Shown: positions 8,350 to 15,062 of the stretch, piece after piece
Position numbering within the stretch: position 1 is the first letter of the stretch
How the letters are laid out: each line of letters starts with the position of its first letter
Source: CAYRMV01 sp964425255
GTDB taxonomy: Bacteria; Bacteroidota; Bacteroidia; Flavobacteriales_D; Crocinitomicaceae
NCBI GenBank assembly: GCA_964425255.1
Contig: CAYRMV010000013.1
Location: 1-41,562 of the forward strand
Length of the DNA: 41,562 nt
Reading direction: 5' to 3'
Translations under genes and position numbers: made by a program
Notes under the pieces: model-generated
What the model saw: the letters and a program-made list of their open reading frames with translations, nothing else
The model's database searches: none
Told to the model about the DNA's origin: nothing

Positions 8350-9006
8350 TTAATATTTTTTCTTGAATTTTTTCTTTCCTCCGTTGTTGTTATTGTTGTT
8401 TTGTTGGTTGTTAGCCGTAACTTTTTTTCTTTTGTTTGGTGAAATACCAAATGATTTCAATATCTGATTGGTATTCATTAAGTTATCAGGATTGTCTAAT
8501 CGTAATTCTCCATTCGAAAGTTCAGCTAACTGTTGCGCAATCACATGGTTTTCAACTGTATCATTGTTGTAAGCCAAAAATTGCTTTTTCATGAAATTAG
8601 CCATGGTATTTTTCAAATACTCTTTGGTTTTTTCATCAGATTCATTTACTGTTTCACGCAAAATTTTCTCGGTGTATTTTCCATAGTGACCGTATTTAAT
8701 TTTGCTTTTTGGATATTCCATCAATTGAGGCTTTTCATTTAAAACCTCTTGACTTGGTGTTTCATAAGGAGAATCAACTTCCAATTTAAAGTCAGACATC
8801 ACAAATAAATGTGTCCACAATTTATGCTTGAAATCGTCTACATCGCGCAAATGTGGATTCAACTGCCCCATGACTTCGATGATTGCGCGCGCTGCTTTAT
8901 TACGCTCTTCGCGGTCTTCGATGGTCATTGCAAAAGCGATCATATTTTGCACATTGCGACCATATTCCGGTAAAATCATGTGTGGACGTTGCGTATTGTA
9001 TTCCAT
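8350..9006 (-). CDS. DUF4290 family protein
   Basis: A cytoplasmic protein of about 218 residues recognised as the Bacteroidetes-specific DUF4290 family, whose function is unknown. The frame starts MEYNTQRPHMILPEYGRNVQ, the family's usual beginning, and continues with LNPHLRD and FKHKLWTHLF. The C-terminus is a disordered Asn- and Lys-rich tail with runs of N and K. The longer start at 9036 is rejected because a -7 element (9025-9032) lies within that extension. The gene is directly upstream of murA with a 3-base gap. That association suggests a link to cell-wall synthesis, but nothing in the sequence shows a mechanism. Confidence 0.8.
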   Translation of the reverse strand: MEYNTQRPHMILPEYGRNVQNMIAFAMTIEDREERNKAARAIIEVMGQLNPHLRDVDDFKHKLWTHLFVMSDFKLEVDSPYETPSQEVLNEKPQLMEYPKSKIKYGHYGKYTEKILRETVNESDEKTKEYLKNTMANFMKKQFLAYNNDTVENHVIAQQLAELSNGELRLDNPDNLMNTNQILKSFGISPNKRKKVTANNQQNNNNNNGGKKKFKKKY

Positions 9007-9024
9007 TGTATTCGAATTGGGTGT

Positions 9025-9032
9025 CAAAATTA
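9025..9032 (-). promoter_or_regulatory. -7 element upstream of DUF4290-murA
   Basis: TAATTTTG on the minus strand is an exact TAnnTTTG match about 19 bases before the ATG at 9006. No clear -33 TTG is present. Confidence 0.4.
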
Positions 9033-9049
9033 ACAAGTTTCTAGTGTTT

Positions 9050-9397
9050 TTATTGATTTGATGCGACTTTTTTGAAATTTACTCGCACCGTTACGTGATG
9101 AAAAGCAGGATAAATTGTTCCCGGTTGAAACGAAAGTTTCTTGAGTAAGTTTTTTGCTTGAATTGTGGCAGGCGTTGAAACAAAAGAGGATTGATCACCA
9201 AGTAATCTTTCAGAAGTAACTACCCCTTCCCGATTCACTGCGATTTCAAATACCATGTGTCCTTCGTAATTGCCTTGAATTTGAAAATCAGATTTTGAAA
9301 GTAACTTTCTGTTTTCTTGTAAAATGGGTCCTGAAAGCAATTGTGCCTGAGTAGGCAAAATCCAGCAAAATCCAATAAGCAAAAGCAACCACTTCAT
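9050..9397 (-). CDS. Small exported protein with a TonB-C-like domain
   Basis: About 115 residues. A hydrophobic signal peptide (MKWLLLLIGFCWILPTQAQ) ends near residue 19 and makes 9397 a better start than 9421. The rest resembles the TonB C-terminal fold: a strand GHMVFEIAVNREGVV, then a helix-like AKNLLKKL. A closing LSFQPG leads to a strand ending VRVNF. In TonB-related proteins this domain contacts outer-membrane receptors. Here there is no membrane anchor beyond the signal and no proline-rich spacer, so it is not a TonB itself. It may be a free periplasmic domain of the kind common in this phylum. It lies upstream of DUF4290 on the same strand. Function unknown. Confidence 0.6.
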   Translation of the reverse strand: MKWLLLLIGFCWILPTQAQLLSGPILQENRKLLSKSDFQIQGNYEGHMVFEIAVNREGVVTSERLLGDQSSFVSTPATIQAKNLLKKLSFQPGTIYPAFHHVTVRVNFKKVASNQ

Positions 9398-9552
9398 GTA
9401 TATTTCAATTTTTTGGGTCAAATTAAGAGAATGTGCAAAAGTGCATAGGTTTTGTTGTTCAAATGTACGTATTTTTTTGAGTTTACTCTTTTATATTTTC
9501 ATCCAAATCAAAAAATAACGATTTATTTACACTCGTAATTGTAATATTCGAA

Positions 9553-9560
9553 TACATTTG
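9553..9560 (+). promoter_or_regulatory. -7 element upstream of the 120-residue ORF
   Basis: TACATTTG is an exact -7 match only 10 bases before the ATG at 9571, giving a very short leader. There is no good -33 partner. Confidence 0.3.
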
Positions 9561-9570
9561 CCATGATTTC

Positions 9571-9933
9571 ATGCAAAAAGAGAAAACATATCAATCCATT
9601 TTAAGCAGCGCGTTTATTGTGTTGTTACTTGTATTTCAAGTTGCATGGCAATCTTTCGGATCTATTCAAACTCCAACTAAATTTCAAGCTCATTCAATTC
9701 AATCGAAAAAGGAAAAGGTAGAACTTCATGTTTCTTCTTCCTCTTCGACCTTGATTTCGATTGTACAAGAAAGTGTTCCTTACTTTGTGGTTGATTTTTC
9801 CATTTCATCCTTGTGGAAAATTGTTTTCTTGGACGATTCAATCCTTGGTGATCGTTTAACTTCCGCAGAAACAGGAGGTAGACTTTCGTCTTTTCTAGCA
9901 CAAATTTTATATCCCAAACATTATTTTTGGTAA
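9571..9933 (+). CDS. Hypothetical small membrane-anchored or exported protein
   Basis: 120 residues that I do not recognise. Residues ~9-30 are a hydrophobic segment (SAFIVLLLVFQVAW) that could be a signal peptide or an anchor. A Lys/Gln-rich stretch and then a serine run (about 54-60) follow. The C-terminal half has moderately hydrophobic pieces and ends aromatic (YPKHYFW). No metal-binding or catalytic motif is visible. It is isolated, facing away from the minus-strand gene at 9050, and followed after 122 bases by another small unrecognised gene on the same strand. Expression is supported only by the -7 match at 9553. Confidence 0.5.
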   Translation: MQKEKTYQSILSSAFIVLLLVFQVAWQSFGSIQTPTKFQAHSIQSKKEKVELHVSSSSSTLISIVQESVPYFVVDFSISSLWKIVFLDDSILGDRLTSAETGGRLSSFLAQILYPKHYFW

Positions 9934-9956
9934 GCATTTCTAATTTCAAAAATCTG

Positions 9957-9972
9957 GATTAGCCGCCTAATC
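9957..9972 (+). other. Small hairpin in the gap between two small genes
   Basis: GATTAG and CTAATC flank a CCGC loop, giving a perfect 6-bp stem. No T run follows, so it is not a normal terminator; it may be chance or a leader structure. Confidence 0.3.
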
Positions 9973-10055
9973 GAGTGTTTCGTCATGCAATAGCATTTCG
10001 AATGACACAACGTAAACCCACTGAAAATTAGAAAATTACTTAAAAAAATATTGAA

Positions 10056-10499
10056 ATGGATACTTTTTCCCTTGTTACAGGATTACTTGTTTTGGCTCTT
10101 GCCGTTTTTCCTATGTTGTTGATTCGCATGAGTCGAAAAAAAGAAGAAAAAAAGCGAACACTCGCACTGAATGCACTTGCCGCCAAACATCAATCAAGCA
10201 TTTCAGAATCCGAGAATATGTTTAAAATCATGCTTGGTGTAGATGCTACAAAAACTCGTTTGTTCTTCATGCGATTCGATGAAAACCCTTCGGAAGAGGT
10301 CGTTGAACTAACAGATGTTCAATCGTGTTCAATTCTCGAACTAAAAGACATCAGTGAACGAGTTACCCGATTATCTATGGTGTTTCATGCTAAAAATGGC
10401 AAACAATCTGAATTAAATTTATTCGATGCAAACACACAAATCCGCATGGATGGTGAAAAACAATTTGCCTTGAAATGGAAAGAAAAATTGGGTTTTTAA
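10056..10499 (+). CDS. Hypothetical protein with one N-terminal membrane segment
   Basis: 147 residues that I do not recognise as a named family. Residues ~6-24 form a transmembrane segment (LVTGLLVLALAVFPMLLI). A strongly basic stretch (RMSRKKEEKKR) comes next, so by the positive-inside rule the rest faces the cytoplasm. The soluble part alternates strands and helices, with FKIMLGVDATKTRLFFMRF and FALKWKEKLGF, and has no cysteines that look metal-binding. It could be a small membrane-tethered regulator, but nothing shows a function. The gene ends at a bidirectional terminator facing ispE. Confidence 0.6.
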   Translation: MDTFSLVTGLLVLALAVFPMLLIRMSRKKEEKKRTLALNALAAKHQSSISESENMFKIMLGVDATKTRLFFMRFDENPSEEVVELTDVQSCSILELKDISERVTRLSMVFHAKNGKQSELNLFDANTQIRMDGEKQFALKWKEKLGF

Positions 10500-10515
10500 G
10501 CTAAGTTCAATTCTT

Positions 10516-10562
10516 AAAACAACAAGGTTGGCAAGAAACGTGTGTCAGCCTTGTTGTTTTTT
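10516..10562. terminator. Bidirectional terminator facing ispE
   Basis: AACAACAAGG (10518-10527) pairs with CCTTGTTGTT (10549-10558), a perfect 10-bp stem. A T run is on the right and an A run on the left. It separates convergent genes. Confidence 0.75.
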
Positions 10563-11367
10563 ATAAACTAATCCATTTTTGGATTTGCGCTTGCGGAAAA
10601 AAATCAAACGAAACGACCTCATCAAAAATTCCGAAAATAGTTGATCCACTTCCCGTCATCGAAGCATAAACAGCACCTTCTTGATACATCTTCTTTTTCA
10701 CCTCTTCTAAGATTGGATAAGCTGAAAAGACACCTGTTTCGAAATCATTGACTAAACTTTCTTTCCACATTTCGATTGGTTTTTGGACAATCTCTGGAAT
10801 CGATAAACTTGGTTTTTTAGGTTGAATTTTTGAAAATGCCAATTGAGTACTCACATGAATTCCAAGATTGATCACCAACAACTGTTTTCCTGTTAAATCA
10901 ACATGAATTGGAGACAAAATTTCCCCTCTACCTTGAGCAAATTGCGGCTTTTCTTCCACAAACAAAGGACAATCACTGCCTAGTTCCAAGGCAAGACTTT
11001 GTAGTGTTTGTGTATCGATTCCCAACGAAAAAAGGATATTTAAACCTTTCAAAACATAGGTCGCATCTGCAGAACCGCCACCCATTCCTGCTCCCATGGG
11101 AATTAATTTATGCAAATGAATGTTTACGGGATCAATCTTCCAACGATGTTGAATCAATTGATAGGCGCGAACACATAAATTATCGTCGCTCTCTCCAGCA
11201 ATGGTAAGCCCACTTTGTGTGAAAACAAATTCATGGGAAGGCACAATCTCCAAAATGTCTTGAAATGGAATCTGAAACATGATCGTTTCAAGGTTGTGAT
11301 AGCCATCCGTACGTTTATCTGTGACGTTCAAACCCAAGTTTATCTTCGCTGGTGGAAATAATATCAT
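10561..11367 (-). CDS. ispE: 4-diphosphocytidyl-2-C-methyl-D-erythritol kinase
   Basis: A GHMP-fold kinase of ~268 residues that phosphorylates CDP-methylerythritol in the MEP route to isoprenoids. The N-terminus MILFPPAKINLGLNV contains the conserved PxAKINL catalytic lysine region, which fixes the start at 11367 rather than 11412. Next is RTDGYHNLET, then the ATP loop PMGAGMGGGSADA. The GSDCPLF segment carries the catalytic Asp. The C-terminal GHMP motif is MTGSGSTIFGIF. Length and motif order are normal. It is transcribed divergently from accA, with only 59 bases between the starts. Confidence 0.93.
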   Translation of the reverse strand: MILFPPAKINLGLNVTDKRTDGYHNLETIMFQIPFQDILEIVPSHEFVFTQSGLTIAGESDDNLCVRAYQLIQHRWKIDPVNIHLHKLIPMGAGMGGGSADATYVLKGLNILFSLGIDTQTLQSLALELGSDCPLFVEEKPQFAQGRGEILSPIHVDLTGKQLLVINLGIHVSTQLAFSKIQPKKPSLSIPEIVQKPIEMWKESLVNDFETGVFSAYPILEEVKKKMYQEGAVYASMTGSGSTIFGIFDEVVSFDFFPQAQIQKWISL

Positions 11368-11371
11368 AAAA

Positions 11372-11379
11372 CAAAGGTA
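11372..11379 (-). promoter_or_regulatory. -7 element upstream of ispE
   Basis: TACCTTTG on the minus strand is an exact match, 4 bases from the ATG at 11367. If used, the mRNA would be almost leaderless. It also argues against the longer start at 11412. Confidence 0.35.
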
Positions 11380-11399
11380 CAAGAAGTGAAGTATTTTCG

Positions 11400-11407
11400 T
11401 AACTTTC
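11400..11407 (+). promoter_or_regulatory. Near-consensus -7 element upstream of accA
   Basis: TAACTTTC differs from TAnnTTTG at the last base and lies 19 bases before the accA ATG, back to back with the ispE -7 element. Confidence 0.35.
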
Positions 11408-11426
11408 GCCACCGAAAATTAGATGT

Positions 11427-12386
11427 ATGGCAACTTATTTAGAATTTGAAGAACCCATCAAAGCATTAGAAGAGCAAATCGAACAAACACGTAAGATTGG
11501 CGAAACTTCTGAGGTAGACATGAGTGAAACCATCGTTTCTTTGGAGAAAAAATTATCTGAAAAGACAAAAGAAATTTTCTCTGGATTGACTCCTTGGCAA
11601 CGCGTTCAATTGTCTCGTCATCCTGACAGACCGTATACGTTGGCGTATATCAATGCCATTTCGAATGGTACGTTCCAAGAATTGCATGGTGACCGCAATG
11701 TGAAAGATGACAAAGCCATGGTTGGTGGATTCGGTATGATTGATGACCAATCGGTGATGTTTATCGGCCAACAAAAGGGAATTAACACCAAAATGCGCCA
11801 ATACCGAAACTTTGGTATGGCCAACCCAGAAGGATACCGCAAGGCTCTGCGCTTAATGCGTTTGGCTGAGAAATTCAATAAACCGATTGTTACTTTCATT
11901 GATACTCCTGGTGCATATCCAGGTTTGGAAGCAGAAGAACGTGGACAAGGAGAAGCGATCGCTCGTAACATTTATGAAATGATGCGCTTGAAAGTTCCTG
12001 TTATTTGTATCATCATTGGTGAGGGTGCATCTGGAGGCGCATTGGGAATTGGTGTAGGTGACAAAGTGGTGATGTTAGAAAACACGTGGTATTCGGTAAT
12101 TTCTCCGGAATCATGTTCTTCTATCCTTTGGCGTTCATGGGATTACAAAGAAACGGCAGCAGATGCATTGAAATTGACTTCCATCGACATGAAGAAGAAT
12201 GGATTGGTTGACGATGTCATTGCTGAGCCAATTAATGGTGCACACCGCAATCACGAAGAAATCTTCCAAAGTGTGAAAGATCACATCAAAAATTACATTG
12301 CAGAATTAAAGCAAATCCCTGCGGAAGACCGCATCGAACAACGTATCGAAAAGTTCTGTAAAATGGGAGTTTGGTTGGATAAATAA
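11427..12386 (+). CDS. accA: Acetyl-CoA carboxylase carboxyltransferase subunit alpha
   Basis: 319 residues, the same length as the E. coli protein. With AccD it transfers carboxyl from carboxybiotin to acetyl-CoA, giving malonyl-CoA for fatty-acid synthesis. An N-terminal helical part (to ~80) contains TPWQRVQLSRHPDRPYTLAY. It is followed by ELHGDR, MFIGQQKG, and RLAEKFNKPIVTFIDTPGAYPG. The oxyanion-hole region is GEGASGGALGIGVGDKVVML followed by ENTWYSVISPESCSSILW. All are diagnostic. The gene stands alone: ispE is divergent and a terminator follows. Confidence 0.96.
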   Translation: MATYLEFEEPIKALEEQIEQTRKIGETSEVDMSETIVSLEKKLSEKTKEIFSGLTPWQRVQLSRHPDRPYTLAYINAISNGTFQELHGDRNVKDDKAMVGGFGMIDDQSVMFIGQQKGINTKMRQYRNFGMANPEGYRKALRLMRLAEKFNKPIVTFIDTPGAYPGLEAEERGQGEAIARNIYEMMRLKVPVICIIIGEGASGGALGIGVGDKVVMLENTWYSVISPESCSSILWRSWDYKETAADALKLTSIDMKKNGLVDDVIAEPINGAHRNHEEIFQSVKDHIKNYIAELKQIPAEDRIEQRIEKFCKMGVWLDK

Positions 12387-12409
12387 GTTTTTATTTTTTC
12401 AAAATATTT

Positions 12410-12441
12410 AAAAACTGTCTGCTTTTGTGGACAGTTTTTTT
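12410..12441 (+). terminator. Terminator after accA
   Basis: AAAAACTGTC (12410-12419) pairs with GACAGTTTTT (12430-12439), and the T run extends to 12441. Confidence 0.8.
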
Positions 12442-12561
12442 GTTTTAAACTGAACCTTGACAAAAAGATAATTCGGCCAAATTTCAATTGATAATGAATC
12501 TATCTTCTATTTGGTGTTTTCCTGTTTGGTCGTATGTTACGTGTACTAAAATTGGCGTTGT

Positions 12562-13539
12562 CTATTTCTTTAATTTTTTGGCAGTAGTTTCAATCTGTTT
12601 TATAAAGTCTTCTTCTACTTTTGAAAGCTCATTTTTTGTTTGCTCTTTGAATTTTTCATACTCTTTATGAGCTTTATCTAATGCTTTATGATGGCTTATA
12701 CTTCCTGCATTGGTTAATATTTCACTTCCCGTCATTGTTAAAAAGTCGTCCAAACGGTTTATCCAATCTTTCATATACATTGGTTTTCTGTTCAGAGCTT
12801 GCAATTCTGCTAATTCCAAATAAGCCGTAACCATTCTATTGAGTACCTCTAATTCTTTTTCATTCAGATAGTTTTTGGCTACTTCTATTTCTTTTTTTGT
12901 TGGCTTTTCGCCTTTAAAATTGGTCAAACCTAAATTAGGTTTATTAGCATCAATGCGTTTATAAATGGTTTCGGCTGCGGTTTGTCCGTGTGCTGCCCAA
13001 TGCATTTTGTTTTGTACTGTTTTAAAGAATAGAAGAGAGATTTCAGCTTTACCGTCATAATCTATACTTGTTGCGTAAATGTCAAGTACTTTACGCCAAA
13101 ATACTTTTTCGGACGAACGTATATCTCTGATGCGAGCCAATAATTCATCAAAATAATTACCTCCACCTGCTTCTTTCAATAGCTCGTCATTCATTGCAAA
13201 GCCTTTTACAATGTATTCTCTCAATCGCTGTGTTGCCCAAATACGGAATTGTGTACCTCTGTGCGACTTCACTCTATAGCCAACAGAAATAATTACATCA
13301 AGGCTGTAAAACTTTACTGGTTTGTCTGAACTACTAATGTGCAAATTTTGCACATTACTTTTTTCTTCCAATTCGCCCTCTTTGAAAATATTGCCAATAT
13401 GCTTGGTAATCACGGTTCTATCTCTTTGAAAAAGCTCTGCCATTTGCTCCTGATTGAGCCAAACGGTTTCATTTTCTAAACGGGTTTGGATTTTAGTTTT
13501 ACCGTCTTCTGTTTGATATATGATTATTTCTGAATTCAT
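12562..13539 (-). CDS. RhuM family protein
   Basis: 325 residues matching the Virulence_RhuM family by its standard layout. An N-terminal DNA-binding-like part has VWLNQEQMAELFQRDRTVITKHI and NVQNLHISSSDKPVKFYSLD. The core is VIISVGYRVKSHRGTQFRIWAT with a QRLREYIVKGF end. The C-terminal half has NKMHWAAHGQTAAE, KPNLGLTNFKG and a helical, lysine-rich tail. RhuM was first named in a Salmonella pathogenicity island, and its molecular function is unresolved. Family members are scattered among bacteria and often lie near mobile or restriction-modification genes. Here it sits alone between accA and the paa operon, so I infer a horizontally acquired single-gene cargo. Its start overlaps the stop of a 24-codon upstream ORF. 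Confidence 0.85.
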   Translation of the reverse strand: MNSEIIIYQTEDGKTKIQTRLENETVWLNQEQMAELFQRDRTVITKHIGNIFKEGELEEKSNVQNLHISSSDKPVKFYSLDVIISVGYRVKSHRGTQFRIWATQRLREYIVKGFAMNDELLKEAGGGNYFDELLARIRDIRSSEKVFWRKVLDIYATSIDYDGKAEISLLFFKTVQNKMHWAAHGQTAAETIYKRIDANKPNLGLTNFKGEKPTKKEIEVAKNYLNEKELEVLNRMVTAYLELAELQALNRKPMYMKDWINRLDDFLTMTGSEILTNAGSISHHKALDKAHKEYEKFKEQTKNELSKVEEDFIKQIETTAKKLKK

Positions 13540-13610
13540 TTCACTAACTTTTTTCTCGTTTTCTTCAGTTTCTCTAAAAGGGTATCCCTCAGTAACATAT
13601 ACTCATACAT
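13536..13610 (-). CDS. Putative 24-codon ORF coupled to the RhuM gene
   Basis: A short frame encodes a basic helix-like peptide (MYEYMLLRDTLLEKLKKTRK and four more residues). Its TGA overlaps the RhuM ATG as ATGA. The same frame is open upstream to about 13661 without another ATG, so it could also be the tail of a broken gene. The ATGA arrangement would allow translational coupling. There is no other support for translation. Confidence 0.25.
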   Translation of the reverse strand: MYEYMLLRDTLLEKLKKTRKKLVK

Positions 13611-13682
13611 TTTAAACAAACATTCCGTGACATTTTTAAAGGATACATGCGTAAACTTTATTTATCGTTTTCTCCAACTTAT

Positions 13683-13690
13683 CAAAGATA
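13683..13690 (-). promoter_or_regulatory. Possible -7 element for the RhuM transcript
   Basis: TATCTTTG on the minus strand matches the consensus, 144 bases before the RhuM start and 73 before the small ORF. No -33 partner was checked as convincing. Confidence 0.25.
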
Positions 13691-13765
13691 GTATTTTCAG
13701 AAAATCAAATTAATTCAATCACAAAACTACCTGAATTTGAATCCATCAAGTTAGAAACTATTTTT

Positions 13766-13796
13766 AAAAAAATCCCCCAACAAACTGCCGGAGGAT
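13766..13796 (-). terminator. Terminator of the paa operon
   Basis: On the minus strand ATCCTCC (13796-13790) pairs with GGGGGAT (13778-13772), with one G-U pair. A T run follows. It lies 32 bases past the paaD stop. Confidence 0.65.
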
Positions 13797-13827
13797 TCAA
13801 TGATTATTTTCTCTTTTCGAAGAAAGT

Positions 13828-14313
13828 CTATCGCAAACATTTAAAGTAATCGAAAGGCTCTAAACAAACGTTGCATTGGTAATGAGCTTTGCATGCTGTG
13901 CTTCCGAATTGGCTGACCATTTTGGTATCTTTTGATTTACACAAAGGACAAGGCACAACCGTTGGTTCGGCAAACAATACACTTTTGTCAACTTCATTTT
14001 CGGGTGGAGCAATACCGTATTCACGGAGTTTCTGTTTTCCATTTTCTGATAGCCAGTCTGTGGTCCATGCTGGAGAAAGCGTGGTTTCGATTTGAACCGC
14101 AATTTTATCTCCAAGCACTTCTTGAATCCCTTTCTCAATCACTTGCATCGCAGGACAACCGCTGTATGTTGGAGTGATCGTTATGATACAAGAATTTCCT
14201 GTATCATCGAGTTCAACAGATCGAACAATCCCCAAATCAACAATTGTCAAAACAGGGACTTCCGGATCAGAAACTTCCTCCAACCAATTCCATATCTGTT
14301 CCTTGGTTACCAT
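13828..14313 (-). CDS. paaD: 1,2-phenylacetyl-CoA epoxidase subunit PaaD
   Basis: 161 residues. PaaD belongs to the MIP18/DUF59-type family and is needed for iron-sulfur or metal maturation of the phenylacetyl-CoA epoxidase complex. The N-terminal part has VSDPEVPVLTIVDLGIVRSV, the DUF59 hallmark, and then TYSGCPAMQVIEKGI. The C-terminal PaaD-specific part has a four-cysteine zinc-type cluster, CPLC and, after GSTACKAHYQC, CNVC. Its start overlaps the end of paaC by 7 bases. The usual downstream partner, the reductase PaaE, is absent here: a terminator and the RhuM gene follow. Confidence 0.92.
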   Translation of the reverse strand: MVTKEQIWNWLEEVSDPEVPVLTIVDLGIVRSVELDDTGNSCIITITPTYSGCPAMQVIEKGIQEVLGDKIAVQIETTLSPAWTTDWLSENGKQKLREYGIAPPENEVDKSVLFAEPTVVPCPLCKSKDTKMVSQFGSTACKAHYQCNVCLEPFDYFKCLR

Positions 14314-15059
14314 TGCATCCCTGGATAAGCACGTTGCATGTATTGCATTTCTGCCAACAAATAACCCAAATGCTCGGTATGCATACCTGTTCTACCTCCT
14401 TTTTGCTGCCATGGATTGGCTGGAATTTCCAGTGTTGCTTCCGTAAGAACATCCTTTACATATTGATTCCAAGCTGGTTTCAATGTTTCCAAATCAACTG
14501 CAATTCCTTCTTGAATTAAGGATGAATCAAGTTCATCCATGAAAAACAATTCATCTGTAAATCTCCAAAGATCATTCACCGATTCTTGAACACGGTTGTG
14601 TGATTCTTCCGTTCCATCACCTAAACGAATCATCCATTCCGATGAATGTTTCAGGTGATACTTTGTTTCTTTCAAAGATTTTTCAGCAATTGAAGCAAGT
14701 TGTGCATCTTTACTCTTCATCAATTCTTCCCAAAAAAGTTTTCGGAACGCATCGAAGAAAAATTGACGTGTAATGGTTTTTCCAAAGTCTCCATTATCTT
14801 GTTCAACCAAGAGTAAATTCGTGTATTCTCTGTCAAAACGTAAGAAAGCTAAATCATCCGCTGATTTGCCATCCGTTCGTTGTGAAGCAGCATATTCAAA
14901 CAAATTGGTAGCTTGACCAATCAGATCCAAAGCAATATTTGTCAATGCGATGTCTTCTTCCAAAATAGGACCATGACCACACCATTCGCTAATGCGTTGA
15001 CCGAGAATTAAACTATCATCGGCAATACGAAGTGTGTATGAGTAAAGATTTGTATTCAT
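14307..15059 (-). CDS. paaC: 1,2-phenylacetyl-CoA epoxidase structural subunit PaaC
   Basis: 250 residues of the ferritin-like non-catalytic subunit that pairs with PaaA in the epoxidase core. Motifs are QRISEWCGHGPILEEDIALT at ~23-42, then NIALDLIGQA. Later come FDREYTNLLLVEQDNGDF, the helix KETKYHLKHSSEWMIRLGDG, and a C-terminal GGRTGMHTEHLGYLLAEMQ. All match PaaC, and the length is normal. It starts 3 bases after the stop of the SoxB-like gene and overlaps paaD by 7 bases, so it must be co-transcribed with both. Confidence 0.93.
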   Translation of the reverse strand: MNTNLYSYTLRIADDSLILGQRISEWCGHGPILEEDIALTNIALDLIGQATNLFEYAASQRTDGKSADDLAFLRFDREYTNLLLVEQDNGDFGKTITRQFFFDAFRKLFWEELMKSKDAQLASIAEKSLKETKYHLKHSSEWMIRLGDGTEESHNRVQESVNDLWRFTDELFFMDELDSSLIQEGIAVDLETLKPAWNQYVKDVLTEATLEIPANPWQQKGGRTGMHTEHLGYLLAEMQYMQRAYPGMQW

Positions 15060-15062
15060 GAA

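Noticed and set aside
9973..10033. ~20-codon GTG-initiated frame in the gap before the 147-residue gene
   Set aside because: Too short, with no start-site or similarity support.
12442..12561. Possible remnant coding sequence beyond the RhuM stop in a shifted frame
   Set aside because: A ~24-codon open stretch exists, but no recognisable protein similarity supports a frameshifted RhuM tail.
13860..14519. Overlapping frames of 60-92 residues on both strands at paaC/paaD
   Set aside because: The paaC and paaD products are well supported in their own frames; the others are shadows.
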